Source of the DNA: Chitinophagaceae bacterium
Lineage (GTDB): Bacteria > Bacteroidota > Bacteroidia > Chitinophagales > Chitinophagaceae
Direction of reading: 5' to 3'
Assembly: GCA_947455215.1 (NCBI GenBank)
Contig: CANGNA010000002.1
Span: forward strand, 46,112-110,111
DNA: 64,000 nucleotides
Below the pieces are notes generated by a model, which was given only the letters and a program-made list of their open reading frames with translations, was not told the DNA's origin and searched no databases. This document shows positions 50,616-59,300 of this stretch, in pieces; within the stretch, counting starts at the first letter, position 1; each line of letters starts with the position of its first letter. Position numbers and translations under genes: made by a program.

Positions 50616-52817
50616 ATGACCGCAACATTAGAACAAGCCACCAAACTGGGACTGCGTGAAGAGGAATTTGAGCATATAAAAAAGATTCTCGGCCGTACGC
50701 CCAATTTCACCGAAGTAGCTATGTACTCCGTAATGTGGAGCGAACACTGTAGCTATAAAAACTCCATAACCTGGCTGAAAACATTGCCTCGTGATGGTGC
50801 AAAACTCCTCGTAAAAGCCGGTGAGGAAAATGCCGGACTGGTGGATATAGGTGATGGCTGGGGTTGCGTGTTCAAGATAGAATCTCATAACCACCCTTCA
50901 GCAATAGAACCCTTCCAGGGAGCGGCCACCGGTGTAGGCGGAATACATCGCGATATATTCACCATGGGGGCAAGGCCTATCGCTTCACTCAATTCACTGC
51001 GCTTTGGTAAGGTAGATAACCCTAAGACAAAGTGGTTGATAAAGGGTGTAGTAAAGGGTATTGGCCACTATGGTAACTGTTTTGGTGTGCCGACCGTTGC
51101 CGGCGAAGTATACTACGAAAGTTGCTACCAGACCAACCCGCTGGTCAACGCAATGAGCGTTGGCGTGGTGCGTGTTGGTGAAACAGTATCTGCTACATCG
51201 CATGGCGAGGGTAATCCTGTGTTTATTGTAGGTGCATCCACCGGTAAAGATGGTATTGGTGGAGCGTCGTTCGCCTCTGCAGACATCAGTGAGAACAGTG
51301 CGGAGCAACTGCCATCGGTACAGGTAGGTGATCCGTTCGAAGAAAAGAAATTGTTGGAGGCGTGCCTGGAAATGATACCTACAGGCGCATTGATAGGTAT
51401 GCAGGACATGGGTGCTGCCGGTATTACGTGCAGTACCAGCGAAATGAGTGCCAAGGGCGAACATGGTATGATCATACACCTGGATAAGGTGCCTACCCGC
51501 CAGGCCAATATGAAGCCATGGGAAATGCTGCTGAGCGAAAGCCAGGAGCGCATGCTGATTGTGGTGAAGAAAGGCCGTGAAGCGGAAGTGCAGGTGATAT
51601 TTGATAAGTGGGATATACACTGTGTGCAGATAGGTGAAGTGACCAAAGACACCAACCTGAAGTACTACATGAATGGCGAACTGATAGCGGATGTGCCTGC
51701 CGAAAGCTTGGTACTTGGCGGCGGTGCGCCTGTATACGAGCGCCAGTTCTCTACTCCGGCCTACCTGGCAGAGATAGCAAAGTATGATATTAACGATGTA
51801 GCTGAGCCGGGCGACCTGCGCGAAGCCGCTTACCAGCTGATACAGTTGCCGAATATAGCCTCTAAACGCTGGATATACGAGCAGTATGACAGCATGGTAG
51901 GAACAGGCAACACACAGACCAATGAAGCCAGCGATGCCGCAGTGGTGCGTGTTCACGGAACACAGAAGGCTCTGGCCATGACAACTGATTGTAACAGCCG
52001 CTATGTATTTGCCAACCCTAAGAAGGGGGCAATGATAGCAGTAAGTGAGGCAGCCAGGAATATAGTATGTAGCGGTGGCATGCCTGTGGCCATTACCAAC
52101 TGCCTGAACTTTGGTAATCCTTACAATCCTGAAGTATACTACCAGTTTGTAGAGGCTATTAGGGGTATGGGAGAGGCTTGCCTCAAGTTTGATACACCGG
52201 TGACCGGTGGTAACGTAAGCTTCTACAACCAGAGCGAAGACGGCCCTGTGTACCCAACTCCTACCATAGGTATGGTTGGCGTGTTGGAGCATGTAGACCA
52301 GAAAATGTCTCTTGGCTTTAAGCATGCCGGCGATACCATCTATATGCTGGGCGCTGCGCACAACGATATCAGTTGTTCAGAATACCTGCACCATATAATT
52401 GGCGTAACACATAGCCCGGCGCCGCACTTTGAGCTGGAAGAAGAATACAGGTTGCAGCAGGCAGTGGCTAATGTTATTTCTATGAAATTGGTTAAGTCGG
52501 CGCACGATATTTCTGAAGGTGGTCTTTTTGCCTGCCTGTTGGAGAGTGCTATGGCTAACGATATGGGCTTCTCTATAAGTACACCGGCAGATATGCGTAA
52601 AGATGCTTACCTGTTTGGTGAAGCGCAGAGCAGGGTAGTGGTATCTGTAAATACTGATTTGTGCCCGCTGTTTGAAGCTGAATTGAAAGGACTGCCATTT
52701 ACTAAACTGGGTACTGTAAATGCACATAAGGAGATCATGATAGACGACCACAACTGGGGTTATATCAGCGACTGGAAAGAAGCATACGATACATCGCTGG
52801 AAAAGATGCTGGCGTAA
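50616..52817 (+). CDS. purL: Phosphoribosylformylglycinamidine synthase, subunit PurL
   Basis: 733 residues, the short PurL form that needs separate PurS and PurQ. It converts FGAR, glutamine-derived ammonia and ATP to FGAM in purine synthesis. The N-terminus reads GRTPNFTEVAMYSVMWSEHCSYK. HNHPSAIEPFQGAATG, RPIASLNSLRFG, MQDMGAAGITCSTSEMSA and KSAHDISEGGLFACLLE are conserved PurM-like superfamily blocks, occurring in two halves. Neither purS nor purQ is in this window. A promoter box abuts the ATG. A terminator follows, so it is transcribed alone. Confidence 0.95.
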   Translation: MTATLEQATKLGLREEEFEHIKKILGRTPNFTEVAMYSVMWSEHCSYKNSITWLKTLPRDGAKLLVKAGEENAGLVDIGDGWGCVFKIESHNHPSAIEPFQGAATGVGGIHRDIFTMGARPIASLNSLRFGKVDNPKTKWLIKGVVKGIGHYGNCFGVPTVAGEVYYESCYQTNPLVNAMSVGVVRVGETVSATSHGEGNPVFIVGASTGKDGIGGASFASADISENSAEQLPSVQVGDPFEEKKLLEACLEMIPTGALIGMQDMGAAGITCSTSEMSAKGEHGMIIHLDKVPTRQANMKPWEMLLSESQERMLIVVKKGREAEVQVIFDKWDIHCVQIGEVTKDTNLKYYMNGELIADVPAESLVLGGGAPVYERQFSTPAYLAEIAKYDINDVAEPGDLREAAYQLIQLPNIASKRWIYEQYDSMVGTGNTQTNEASDAAVVRVHGTQKALAMTTDCNSRYVFANPKKGAMIAVSEAARNIVCSGGMPVAITNCLNFGNPYNPEVYYQFVEAIRGMGEACLKFDTPVTGGNVSFYNQSEDGPVYPTPTIGMVGVLEHVDQKMSLGFKHAGDTIYMLGAAHNDISCSEYLHHIIGVTHSPAPHFELEEEYRLQQAVANVISMKLVKSAHDISEGGLFACLLESAMANDMGFSISTPADMRKDAYLFGEAQSRVVVSVNTDLCPLFEAELKGLPFTKLGTVNAHKEIMIDDHNWGYISDWKEAYDTSLEKMLA

Positions 52818-52836
52818 CAAAAATAGAGAAGTGTAT

Positions 52837-52874
52837 ACGTCCCGGAACATCATTGCTTCGGGACGTTTCTTTTT
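52837..52874 (+). terminator. Terminator after purL
   Basis: ACGTCCCG (52837-52844) pairs with CGGGACGT (52859-52866), extended by a bulged GAA/TTC; then TTCTTTTT. Confidence 0.78.
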
Positions 52875-52926
52875 CAGCAACCGCGTGTAGTAACAATATA
52901 TCCGTTCTTGCTATTATTGTTCAGTT

Positions 52927-53493
52927 ATGCAAATCCTCATCGACAATTACGATTCATTCACTTATATACTGCACCATTACCTGTTGCAGGCAGGGCTGGA
53001 ATGTAAGGTGTATAAGAATGATGAAATAACGGTTAACGAACTGAAGGTAATGGCGCCGAAGGGCATCATCATATCGCCGGGCCCTGAAACGCCGCTACAA
53101 GCGGGCATTTCTATGGACGTGATACAACAGTTCTATCAGCAAACACCGATACTTGGGGTATGTCTTGGTCACCAGGCACTGGGTATGTTCTTTGGCGCGA
53201 AACTGACTCATGCACCTTATCCTATGCACGGCAAAGTAAGCCAGGTGCGGCATGCCGGGCATCAGTTATTTGATGGTGTTCCTGCTCCGTTCCCGGTTAT
53301 GCGCTATCATTCGCTGATCATAGAACAACTGGAAGGCACAGGTTTGACATCCATAGCACAAACAGACGATGGTATCATTATGGCGATAGCTCATGCTACA
53401 TTTCCTTGCATTGGCGTACAGTTTCACCCGGAGTCTATAGGCACACCACAAGGGTTGCAACTGCTGCAAAATTGGAAGCGCATGTATTTTTAG
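52927..53493 (+). CDS. pabA: Aminodeoxychorismate/anthranilate synthase component II
   Basis: A 188-residue class I glutamine amidotransferase that feeds ammonia to a chorismate-using partner. It has DNYDSFTYILHHYL at the N-terminus, nucleophile Cys79 in GVCLGHQALG, and the His167-Glu169 pair in VQFHPES. IIISPGPETP is the oxyanion strand. The single subunit cannot be assigned strictly to folate (PabA) or tryptophan (TrpG); its isolation from trp genes favours PabA or a dual role. Only 5 bp separate its stop from that of the convergent GyrI-like gene, with no terminator between them. A near-consensus TATTATTG box lies 7 nt before the ATG. Confidence 0.88.
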   Translation: MQILIDNYDSFTYILHHYLLQAGLECKVYKNDEITVNELKVMAPKGIIISPGPETPLQAGISMDVIQQFYQQTPILGVCLGHQALGMFFGAKLTHAPYPMHGKVSQVRHAGHQLFDGVPAPFPVMRYHSLIIEQLEGTGLTSIAQTDDGIIMAIAHATFPCIGVQFHPESIGTPQGLQLLQNWKRMYF

Positions 53494-53498
53494 TGTGC

Positions 53499-54125
53499 TC
53501 ACCCTTTAACAGGTTCCCGCAGAATTGTTCTCAGTTTTTCCACGGCAGTTTTCCTGAAGTCTGACAGGTATATCTCGTGGTGATGTCCACCCTTTTGCAG
53601 GCTATTCTCGCGCATAAAGTTGATGATCCGCTGTATGGTTTCCGGCTCTTTATCGAAAGGGCCTACGTGCATCATCTGTGCTGCTTCGTGAGCTGAGGTT
53701 GTGTGCTGGGTTAGCGCCGCGGCACGCGCAATGCCCTTCTTTTCTATTGCTGTTTTTTGTGCCTTTTCAATTTGGTTGCTCTGTACAAATTCGGGTAAGC
53801 GTATCATAAGGCGATATAGCCATTCGCTGCGGGGTATTTTTGATGGCGTATCTTCTCCGGATATCCCGGCATACAATTGCTCGTCGTACCACCAGTCGCC
53901 CTCCAGTTTGGCAACAGTAAAGTCGTTGCCACCTTCTTTACACATGAATTTGATAGCGTATGCTACACTATACAAGGCCTGTATATCTTGCTGGAACGCG
54001 GCGGATGAAGGGTCGCCTTTGCCGGTAATAGATAAATACTGCGCAGCTTCTATATACACAAGTTCCGGCTTTGTTTTGGCGGAGTAGTAACTCTTATATT
54101 GTTTAGTAAGGTCTAACTTATTCAT
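53499..54125 (-). CDS. GyrI-like small-molecule-binding domain protein
   Basis: 208 residues from the ATG at 54125 (MNKLDLTKQYKSYYSAK); the frame remains open to 54188 but that stretch is a palindrome rather than protein. The C-terminal two thirds carry the GyrI-like/SRPBCC-type binding fold: ELVYIEAAQYLSITGKGDP, VAYAIKFMCK, DFTVAKLEGDWWY, then MHVGPFDKEPETIQRI. There is no DNA-binding domain. In this group (YdeB/AraC-tail relatives) the fold binds hydrophobic compounds or acts in drug tolerance. A perfect inverted repeat lies 31 nt upstream of the start. Confidence 0.8.
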   Translation of the reverse strand: MNKLDLTKQYKSYYSAKTKPELVYIEAAQYLSITGKGDPSSAAFQQDIQALYSVAYAIKFMCKEGGNDFTVAKLEGDWWYDEQLYAGISGEDTPSKIPRSEWLYRLMIRLPEFVQSNQIEKAQKTAIEKKGIARAAALTQHTTSAHEAAQMMHVGPFDKEPETIQRIINFMRENSLQKGGHHHEIYLSDFRKTAVEKLRTILREPVKG

Positions 54126-54156
54126 ATAATGACGATGATCTGAGTGCAATGTTACA

Positions 54157-54188
54157 ATGTCCGTCACTGTGGATACAATGACGGACAT
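54157..54188. promoter_or_regulatory. Perfect 10-bp inverted repeat upstream of the GyrI-like gene
   Basis: ATGTCCGTCA (54157-54166) and TGACGGACAT (54179-54188), 12-nt spacer, both preceded on the plus strand by ACA. No T-run on either side, so a regulator site is favoured over a terminator. Confidence 0.55.
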
Positions 54189-54254
54189 CAGGAAATCTGA
54201 ACTTAGCTTTTATGGTGATAGAGGTAAAGGTGGTTGGAATTTGACTTGAGGAAA

Positions 54255-54752
54255 TTACTTGCCCATCTCATCGGCACTTGGGCCGTAAGAGCCTGGAATA
54301 GCTACATCGAGCAAGCGCAGGAAAACACCCAGCTGAGCACGATGGTGGGTGGTTTGATTGAGGGCAACTCTAACTACCTCATGCTTTTGCTGCGTAAATA
54401 AGATATGGCTGCCATTGCGAAGCGTCCATTCCTCCTGCAGTACATCTTCATTGGTGTTGCGCACAGCATCAAGCCCTTTCGCCAGTTGCGATTCAAAGAA
54501 AGCAAGCAATTCTTGGTTGTTTTCAAATGGTGGCAGTGTATAGGGGTTGGTAGCAAAGTCGAGACCGTCGGTAGTAACACCCATTTCGGCCCAACCGGGC
54601 AGTTCTGCAATATGGCCGCCCAGCTCGCGCAGGCTCATGCTTTTAGGGTGTGGTTTCCAGTCATACTTGTCTTCTGGTATCAGCGCAAGCATTTTGCGGG
54701 TGGTCACCGCTTCGTTCTCCAGTTCTTTCAGGAAGATGGGGATGATGTTCAT
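54255..54752 (-). CDS. DinB-family metal-dependent protein
   Basis: A 165-residue four-helix DinB/YfiT-like protein. The three metal-ligand histidines are visible: His47 in ELGGHIAELPGW, and His136 and His137 in NQTTHHRAQLGVFLRLLDV. The C-terminus VAIPGSYGPSADE is the family ending. Members include thiol-dependent transferases (bacillithiol or mycothiol S-transferases), but most are uncharacterised. It precedes the GyrI-like gene on the minus strand (gap 129 nt). Function not assignable beyond the fold. Confidence 0.85.
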   Translation of the reverse strand: MNIIPIFLKELENEAVTTRKMLALIPEDKYDWKPHPKSMSLRELGGHIAELPGWAEMGVTTDGLDFATNPYTLPPFENNQELLAFFESQLAKGLDAVRNTNEDVLQEEWTLRNGSHILFTQQKHEVVRVALNQTTHHRAQLGVFLRLLDVAIPGSYGPSADEMGK

Positions 54753-54850
54753 TGTTATGTGCTTTTTGTTTACACCACAAAGGAACTACCGCCCACTGAC
54801 AGCCCTATGGCAGTCTGAAAAAAGAAAATGAAAATTATTTTTGGAAGAGG

Positions 54851-55540
54851 TTAATAGCTGACGGGCAGGCTCTTCATATACTCATCTACATCCAATCGTT
54901 TAGAACGGTCGAATGTTTGGCCGGTATTGGTTACCGACATGATGCGCGATACACGGAAGTCTCTGTATTCGTTGCGTTTATGGCACCAGGCTATGAGGTG
55001 CCAGTTGAGGGCATAGAAAATAAGACCAATAGGCTCAGCCCGGCGGTTGCTGATCTCGCCATTATTATTCTTATACCCCATACTAATGATGGAGTGCGAG
55101 GCAATGGCCTCCTGAAGCACAGAGAGGTATTCAAAGTTTTGCCGGAAACACTCGGGTATCTGTAGTTTTATATTGTTGTCCAGTACATCCAGCTTTTCCT
55201 TTTGGGAGTGGCGTAAGCCAGCCTTTATTTTGCTAAGGCCGCTTTTGTAGTGTTTCCTTATCGATAGGTCAGCGAAACCTTCTACCAGAGCCTCCATCAG
55301 CAGGAATGCATTAGCTTCCTCATTAGTAAGGGATACCGGTGGCAGGAAAAATTCGCGGACCACGAAGTAGCCCCTGTTCTGTTCGAAGCTCACCGGTATG
55401 CCTTGTTCGCAGAGGGCCTTAACATCGCGGTATACTGTGCGTACGCTTATGTTGAAGCGTTCAGCTATCTTTTCGGCAGGCACATATTTTTTTGATTGCA
55501 GCAGTACCAGTATGCCGAACAATCTGTCTATCCTGTTCAT
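54851..55540 (-). CDS. YafY-type transcriptional regulator (HTH-11 and WYL domains)
   Basis: 229 residues. The N-terminal helix-turn-helix MNRIDRLFGILVLLQSKKYV, with AEKIAERFNISVRTVYRDVKAL, is the HTH-11 type. The WYL-type ligand-sensing domain (about 130-215) has LIFYALNWHLIAWCHKRNEYRDFRVSRI, where the name motif reads W-H-L. WYL proteins bind nucleic acids or other ligands and control stress and defence genes. The ATG lies only 4 nt after the stop of mgtC, so the two are co-transcribed. It might in turn regulate mgtC or the DinB gene downstream; this is inference. Confidence 0.88.
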   Translation of the reverse strand: MNRIDRLFGILVLLQSKKYVPAEKIAERFNISVRTVYRDVKALCEQGIPVSFEQNRGYFVVREFFLPPVSLTNEEANAFLLMEALVEGFADLSIRKHYKSGLSKIKAGLRHSQKEKLDVLDNNIKLQIPECFRQNFEYLSVLQEAIASHSIISMGYKNNNGEISNRRAEPIGLIFYALNWHLIAWCHKRNEYRDFRVSRIMSVTNTGQTFDRSKRLDVDEYMKSLPVSY

Positions 55541-55544
55541 GTGT

Positions 55545-56174
55545 TTAAAAGGTAAATGCTGTTACCGCATTGTCTTTAAGTATATGCTCTATGAAAGCAT
55601 GGTGTTTTTGTTCGCTGCCGGTTACGGTCCAACGGCCGGTAATGATATTGCCTTGTTTGTTTTGGGAGCGCGATTTGATACTGAGGCCGAACTGGGTGAT
55701 CAGATCCTCATACTTGTGTTGTCCGTTCTCTTCGTAAGGGTAGGCGATCTTATATTCACGAACCTGGTTGATGCGGTCGAGCACAGTATCGAAGGAAGAG
55801 AAAAGGATAAGCACTGCCAACACCAGTATAGTGCCGAATATGGCTTCCTGGTAAAAGCCTCCACCGATGCCCATACCAAGCGCCGCTGTGAGCCATATGG
55901 ACGCTGCAGTAGTGATGCCACTTACACCATTATCGCCACGGAAGATGACACCGGCCCCAAGGAAACCAATACCTACCACGATATTGGCGGCTATACGGTC
56001 GTGCGAGGAAGGTGCTCCCAGTAAATAAGAAAAGACGGTAAACAGGCAGGCACCTACGCTGATGAGTATCATGGTACGGAAACCGGCAGATTTGCTCCGC
56101 AATTCTCGTTCCACGCCTATACACGCGCCTATCAGCAGCGCCATGGCCAGTTTAAATGCAATAGTGTCCAGCAT
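55545..56174 (-). CDS. mgtC: MgtC/SapB-family membrane protein
   Basis: 209 residues. The MgtC membrane domain (about 1-130) has the signature LLIGACIGVERELRSKSAGFRTMILISVG in its first helices, followed by VVGIGFLGAGVIFRGDNGVSGITTAASIW. A short cytoplasmic ACT-like tail follows (about 140-209). MgtC proteins support growth at low magnesium and inhibit the F-type ATP synthase in pathogens; their role in free-living Bacteroidota is unknown. A TACCTTTA box lies about 21 nt before the ATG. A YafY-type regulator follows after 4 nt. Confidence 0.88.
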   Translation of the reverse strand: MLDTIAFKLAMALLIGACIGVERELRSKSAGFRTMILISVGACLFTVFSYLLGAPSSHDRIAANIVVGIGFLGAGVIFRGDNGVSGITTAASIWLTAALGMGIGGGFYQEAIFGTILVLAVLILFSSFDTVLDRINQVREYKIAYPYEENGQHKYEDLITQFGLSIKSRSQNKQGNIITGRWTVTGSEQKHHAFIEHILKDNAVTAFTF

Positions 56175-56254
56175 GTGTGTTGATTACTCACATAAAGGTA
56201 ACCTTGCTGTAACAAAACAACAATAGTAATGCATCTTATGTGTGGATCCTCTGA

Positions 56255-56644
56255 TTATTTCTTGCCAAAAGGTATGGGTACGCTTACGCCATCGGCCGGA
56301 TGCTGGCTGGTATTTTTTACATCCATAGTTACGGTCAGTTGGCCCTTTTCGAAATGACCATCGTTGCCGTAGATACGCTGCACCATTTGTCCCAGCTGTG
56401 CTGCTTTGGTTGCCTTTTCTTCGGCAGTAGCAGCGTAAAATGTTTTGTCGCCGATCACAATGTCGAACACAGTATTGTCCAGCTGTTTGTAGGACTGCGC
56501 CGCCTGCCAGGTAGGGAATATGTTGGCCAGGCTATCTTTTAGTACAGGCCATTTGGTGTCTTCGGGCTGGCCTCCTTCTTTGCAGGAAGTAAAGCAGCTA
56601 AATAGTATACCTACAAAGGCAAGGGTCAAAACAATATGTTTCAT
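56255..56644 (-). CDS. Small lipoprotein of unknown function
   Basis: 129 residues from the ATG at 56644 (MKHIVLTLAFVGILFSCFTSC); two residues more if read from 56650. The lipobox ends in Cys near residue 21, so membrane anchored. The rest is a mixed alpha/beta periplasmic domain (NTVFDIVIGDKTFYAATAEEKATKA) with no family that I can name. The C-terminal HPADGVSVPIPFGKK is polar. It lies between dapB and mgtC on the minus strand, with 33 nt to dapB but its own TACCTTTA-like box. Confidence 0.65.
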   Translation of the reverse strand: MKHIVLTLAFVGILFSCFTSCKEGGQPEDTKWPVLKDSLANIFPTWQAAQSYKQLDNTVFDIVIGDKTFYAATAEEKATKAAQLGQMVQRIYGNDGHFEKGQLTVTMDVKNTSQHPADGVSVPIPFGKK

Positions 56645-56677
56645 AAACATGGTTTTATTAAAGGTATAGATAAATGG

Positions 56678-57397
56678 TTAGCTATTGAACAGTACATCGC
56701 GCATGGTGTACACCCCTTTCTTGCCAGCCAGGAACTCTGCAGCAAGCACTGCGCCCAAGGCAAAGCCATCGCGATTATGGGCTGTATGTATGATCTCTAT
56801 ATCGTCTATGGGCGATGCGTATTTTACATGGTGTGTGCCGGGTACATTATCTACCCTGTGTGCTACAATTGGCAGTATATCGGCATTGTTCATAAAGTTG
56901 AGCGCCCAGGTTTTCTTCCGGTCTATTTGCTCCAGTATCTGTGTGGCCAGTGTTATGGCTGTGCCGCTTGGTGCATCTTTCTTATGTATGTGGTGTGTTT
57001 CTTCAACACTTATCTCATATTCGGACTGGCTGTTCATCAGTTTGGCCAGTTGCTTATTCACTTCAAAGAATATATTCACGCCTATGCTGAAATTGGAGGC
57101 GTGCAGGAATGCACCGCCCAGCTCCTGTACGCGGGCAAATACTTCCGGCAGTTCTTCGTTCCACCCTGTCGATCCGCACACTACCGGGGTGCCTGTGTTC
57201 AGGCAATCCAGCACATTTGTTTTGGCGGCCTCAGGGTTGGTGAATTCTATAGCTACATCTATTCCCTGCATGTACGCTGCATCCAGCTGGTGGCGGTTGC
57301 TGCTGCTGATCTTGAGGCCGATGGTGTGTCCGCGCTGCAAGGCAATAGCTTCTATGGCATGCCCCATTTTCCCGTATCCTATAAGTGCTATATTCAT
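56678..57397 (-). CDS. dapB: 4-hydroxy-tetrahydrodipicolinate reductase
   Basis: 239 residues from the ATG at 57397, where MNIALIGYGKMGHAIE begins the nucleotide-binding fold; the earlier start at 57424 adds nine unlikely residues. The catalytic signature is VEETHHIHKKDAPSGTA, with the paired histidines and Lys. FTNPEAAKTNVLDC and CGSTGWNEELPEV fit the family. It reduces 4-hydroxy-tetrahydrodipicolinate in lysine and diaminopimelate synthesis. Other dap genes are not nearby. No helix to a membrane; cytosolic. Confidence 0.93.
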   Translation of the reverse strand: MNIALIGYGKMGHAIEAIALQRGHTIGLKISSSNRHQLDAAYMQGIDVAIEFTNPEAAKTNVLDCLNTGTPVVCGSTGWNEELPEVFARVQELGGAFLHASNFSIGVNIFFEVNKQLAKLMNSQSEYEISVEETHHIHKKDAPSGTAITLATQILEQIDRKKTWALNFMNNADILPIVAHRVDNVPGTHHVKYASPIDDIEIIHTAHNRDGFALGAVLAAEFLAGKKGVYTMRDVLFNS

Positions 57398-57459
57398 ACG
57401 CTGTGAAGTTAGACAATTGCTCATTTTATCCCGTGAAATTCCGATGATGTTTTTAACAA

Positions 57460-57487
57460 GTAAGGGCCGCCCAACGGCAGCCCTTAC
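57460..57487 (-). terminator. Terminator after fumC
   Basis: GTAAGGGC (57460-57467) and GCCCTTAC (57480-57487) perfect 8-bp stem, extended inward by partial pairing; weak T content on the minus strand downstream. Confidence 0.65.
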
Positions 57488-57515
57488 ACAGTGTATGCTT
57501 TATAAACTATTTAAC

Positions 57516-58916
57516 TTAGTTCAGGTCGCCGACCATATCTACCGGCTTCACCCACTCGTCAAATTGTTCAGGGGTAACATAGCCCAGGTCTACAGCGGTC
57601 TGCTTCAGGGTCTTGCCCTGTTTGTGCGCTGTCTGCGCTATTTCAGCGGCCTTGTAGTAACCTATCTTGGTATTGAGTGCGGTTACCAGCATCAGTGAGT
57701 TATTCACATGCTTGGCGATGTTCTCTTCTATTGGTGCGAGACCTACAGCACATTTATCGTTGAACGATACGCAGCCTTCACCTATCAGGCGGGCACTGTG
57801 CAGGAAGTTGAATATCATTACGGGCTTGAACACGTTCAGTTCGAAATGGCCATTAGAGCCACTGATGCTTATAGTTACATCGTTGCCCATTACCTGTGCT
57901 GCTATCATGGTCAGCGCTTCGCACTGTGTTGGGTTTACCTTGCCCGGCATGATAGAAGAACCTGGCTCGTTATCCGGAATGAACAATTCGCCGATACCGG
58001 AGCGAGGGCCGGAGCTGAGCATGCGGACGTCGTTAGCTATTTTCATCAGGCTAACGGCAACTGTCTTCAGTGCGCCGTGTGCTTCAACAATAGCATCGTG
58101 CGCAGCCAGGCTTTCGAATTTGTTTTCGGCAGTAATAAATGGCAGGCCGGTAAGTGCAGCAATATTCTCTGCTACTTTTACAGCGTAACCCTTAGGTGTA
58201 TTGATGCCGGTACCAACAGCGGTGCCGCCCAGGGCCAGTTCGCTAAGGTGTGCCAGGCTATTATTGATAGCGCGCAGACCATGATCGAGCTGAGACACAT
58301 AGCCGCTCAGTTCCTGGCCTACGGTCAGTGGGGTAGCGTCCATAAAGTGTGTACGGCCTATCTTCACAACGTGCATATACTCCTTGCTCTTGGCAGCAAG
58401 CGTATCGCGCAGCTTCTTAATGCCAGGGATAGTAGTATCTACCAGCATCTTGTAAGCCGCAATGTGCATTGCAGTAGGGAAAGTATCGTTAGATGACTGT
58501 GATTTGTTCACATCATCGTTAGGGTGAATGAACTTTTCCTTGTCGGTAAGCTGGCCGCCCTTTATTACGTGCGCACGATAAGCAACAACTTCGTTCACGT
58601 TCATATTGCTCTGGGTGCCGCTACCTGTTTGCCATACCACTAACGGGAATTCAGCATCCAGCTTACCGTCCAGTATCTCATCGCATACCTGGCCTATCAG
58701 GTCGCTCTTTTCCTGCGGCAGTACGCCCAGCTGGCAGTTAGTGATCGCGGCTGCTTTTTTCAGGTACGCAAATGCCTTGATGATCTCTTTAGGCATTTTG
58801 TTGGTGTCCTGTGCTATTTTGAAGTTTTCTATAGAACGCTGTGTTTGCGCACCATAGTAAGCGCTGGCAGGCACTTGTACCTCGCCCATTGTGTCTTTTT
58901 CTGTACGGAAAGCCAT
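57516..58916 (-). CDS. fumC: Class II fumarate hydratase
   Basis: 466 residues. It hydrates fumarate to malate in the citric acid cycle, as a homotetramer without iron. Motifs are [44 protein letters not shown] and [16 protein letters not shown] (His190). The fumarase/aspartase signature [11 protein letters not shown] falls around residues 319-329. Length equals E. coli FumC. A single gene with a clear TAACTTTG box and a hairpin after it. Confidence 0.95.
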   Translation of the reverse strand: MAFRTEKDTMGEVQVPASAYYGAQTQRSIENFKIAQDTNKMPKEIIKAFAYLKKAAAITNCQLGVLPQEKSDLIGQVCDEILDGKLDAEFPLVVWQTGSGTQSNMNVNEVVAYRAHVIKGGQLTDKEKFIHPNDDVNKSQSSNDTFPTAMHIAAYKMLVDTTIPGIKKLRDTLAAKSKEYMHVVKIGRTHFMDATPLTVGQELSGYVSQLDHGLRAINNSLAHLSELALGGTAVGTGINTPKGYAVKVAENIAALTGLPFITAENKFESLAAHDAIVEAHGALKTVAVSLMKIANDVRMLSSGPRSGIGELFIPDNEPGSSIMPGKVNPTQCEALTMIAAQVMGNDVTISISGSNGHFELNVFKPVMIFNFLHSARLIGEGCVSFNDKCAVGLAPIEENIAKHVNNSLMLVTALNTKIGYYKAAEIAQTAHKQGKTLKQTAVDLGYVTPEQFDEWVKPVDMVGDLN

Positions 58917-58948
58917 TGTTGATGAGATTTGTTTTATTTATCGGACCG

Positions 58949-58956
58949 CAAAGTTA
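58949..58956 (-). promoter_or_regulatory. Promoter -7 box of fumC
   Basis: TAACTTTG on the minus strand, 32 nt before the ATG at 58916. Confidence 0.6.
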
Positions 58957-59006
58957 ATCGTTTTATTGCCGCCTAGTGTTAATAAGCTGCTGATTGTAGG
59001 CATAAT

Positions 59007-59033
59007 AAAAAAGCGCCGGGAAAACCTGGCGCT
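59007..59033 (-). terminator. Orphan minus-strand terminator upstream of fumC
   Basis: AGCGCCGGG (59012-59020) and CCTGGCGCT (59025-59033) pair over 9 bp with one G-U and an AAAA loop. On the minus strand six T residues follow. No gene on the minus strand ends here. Confidence 0.6.
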
Positions 59034-59229
59034 CTATTGCTAAAATCATACACAAAATAGTTCTAAGCCTTAAGACAAGGCGGAAAAGACGAATTAAAGA
59101 CGGGAATGCAGATGGAAGAGTTGGGTAAAACCGTAATAAATTTTTTCTACACATTAAAAATATGTAGATCGCTATTTTATAGCTGAAAATCAATAATAGC
59201 AGGTCATACAATGAAAATAAATATTCAAT

Positions 59230-59237
59230 TATTTTTG
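59230..59237 (+). promoter_or_regulatory. Promoter -7 box of the SprB-repeat protein gene
   Basis: TATTTTTG, 63 nt before the ATG at 59301. Confidence 0.5.
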
Positions 59238-59300
59238 AAATAAGACTAACATAACTGCACATGGGCTCGTCAATAACAGCAGACCTAAATTTAAATGCTC

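Larger units (their letters stand above)
58917..59294. other. Intergenic region between fumC and the SprB-repeat protein
   Basis: About 378 AT-rich bases between divergent genes. It holds the fumC promoter box (58949-58956), a minus-strand terminator-like hairpin (59007-59033) that lies upstream of that promoter, and a plus-strand TATTTTTG box (59230-59237). A 99-codon minus-strand frame is not convincing. Confidence 0.6.

Noticed and set aside
50994..52361. 455-codon open frame antisense to purL
   Set aside because: It lies fully inside a well-conserved purL gene, its product is rich in Cys, His and Tyr with no domain, and it has no start signals. A mirror of purL codon usage.
58963..59262. 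99-codon minus-strand frame upstream of fumC
   Set aside because: It overlaps the orphan terminator, runs to the edge of the fumC promoter region and is a low-complexity hydrophobic translation of AT-rich DNA.
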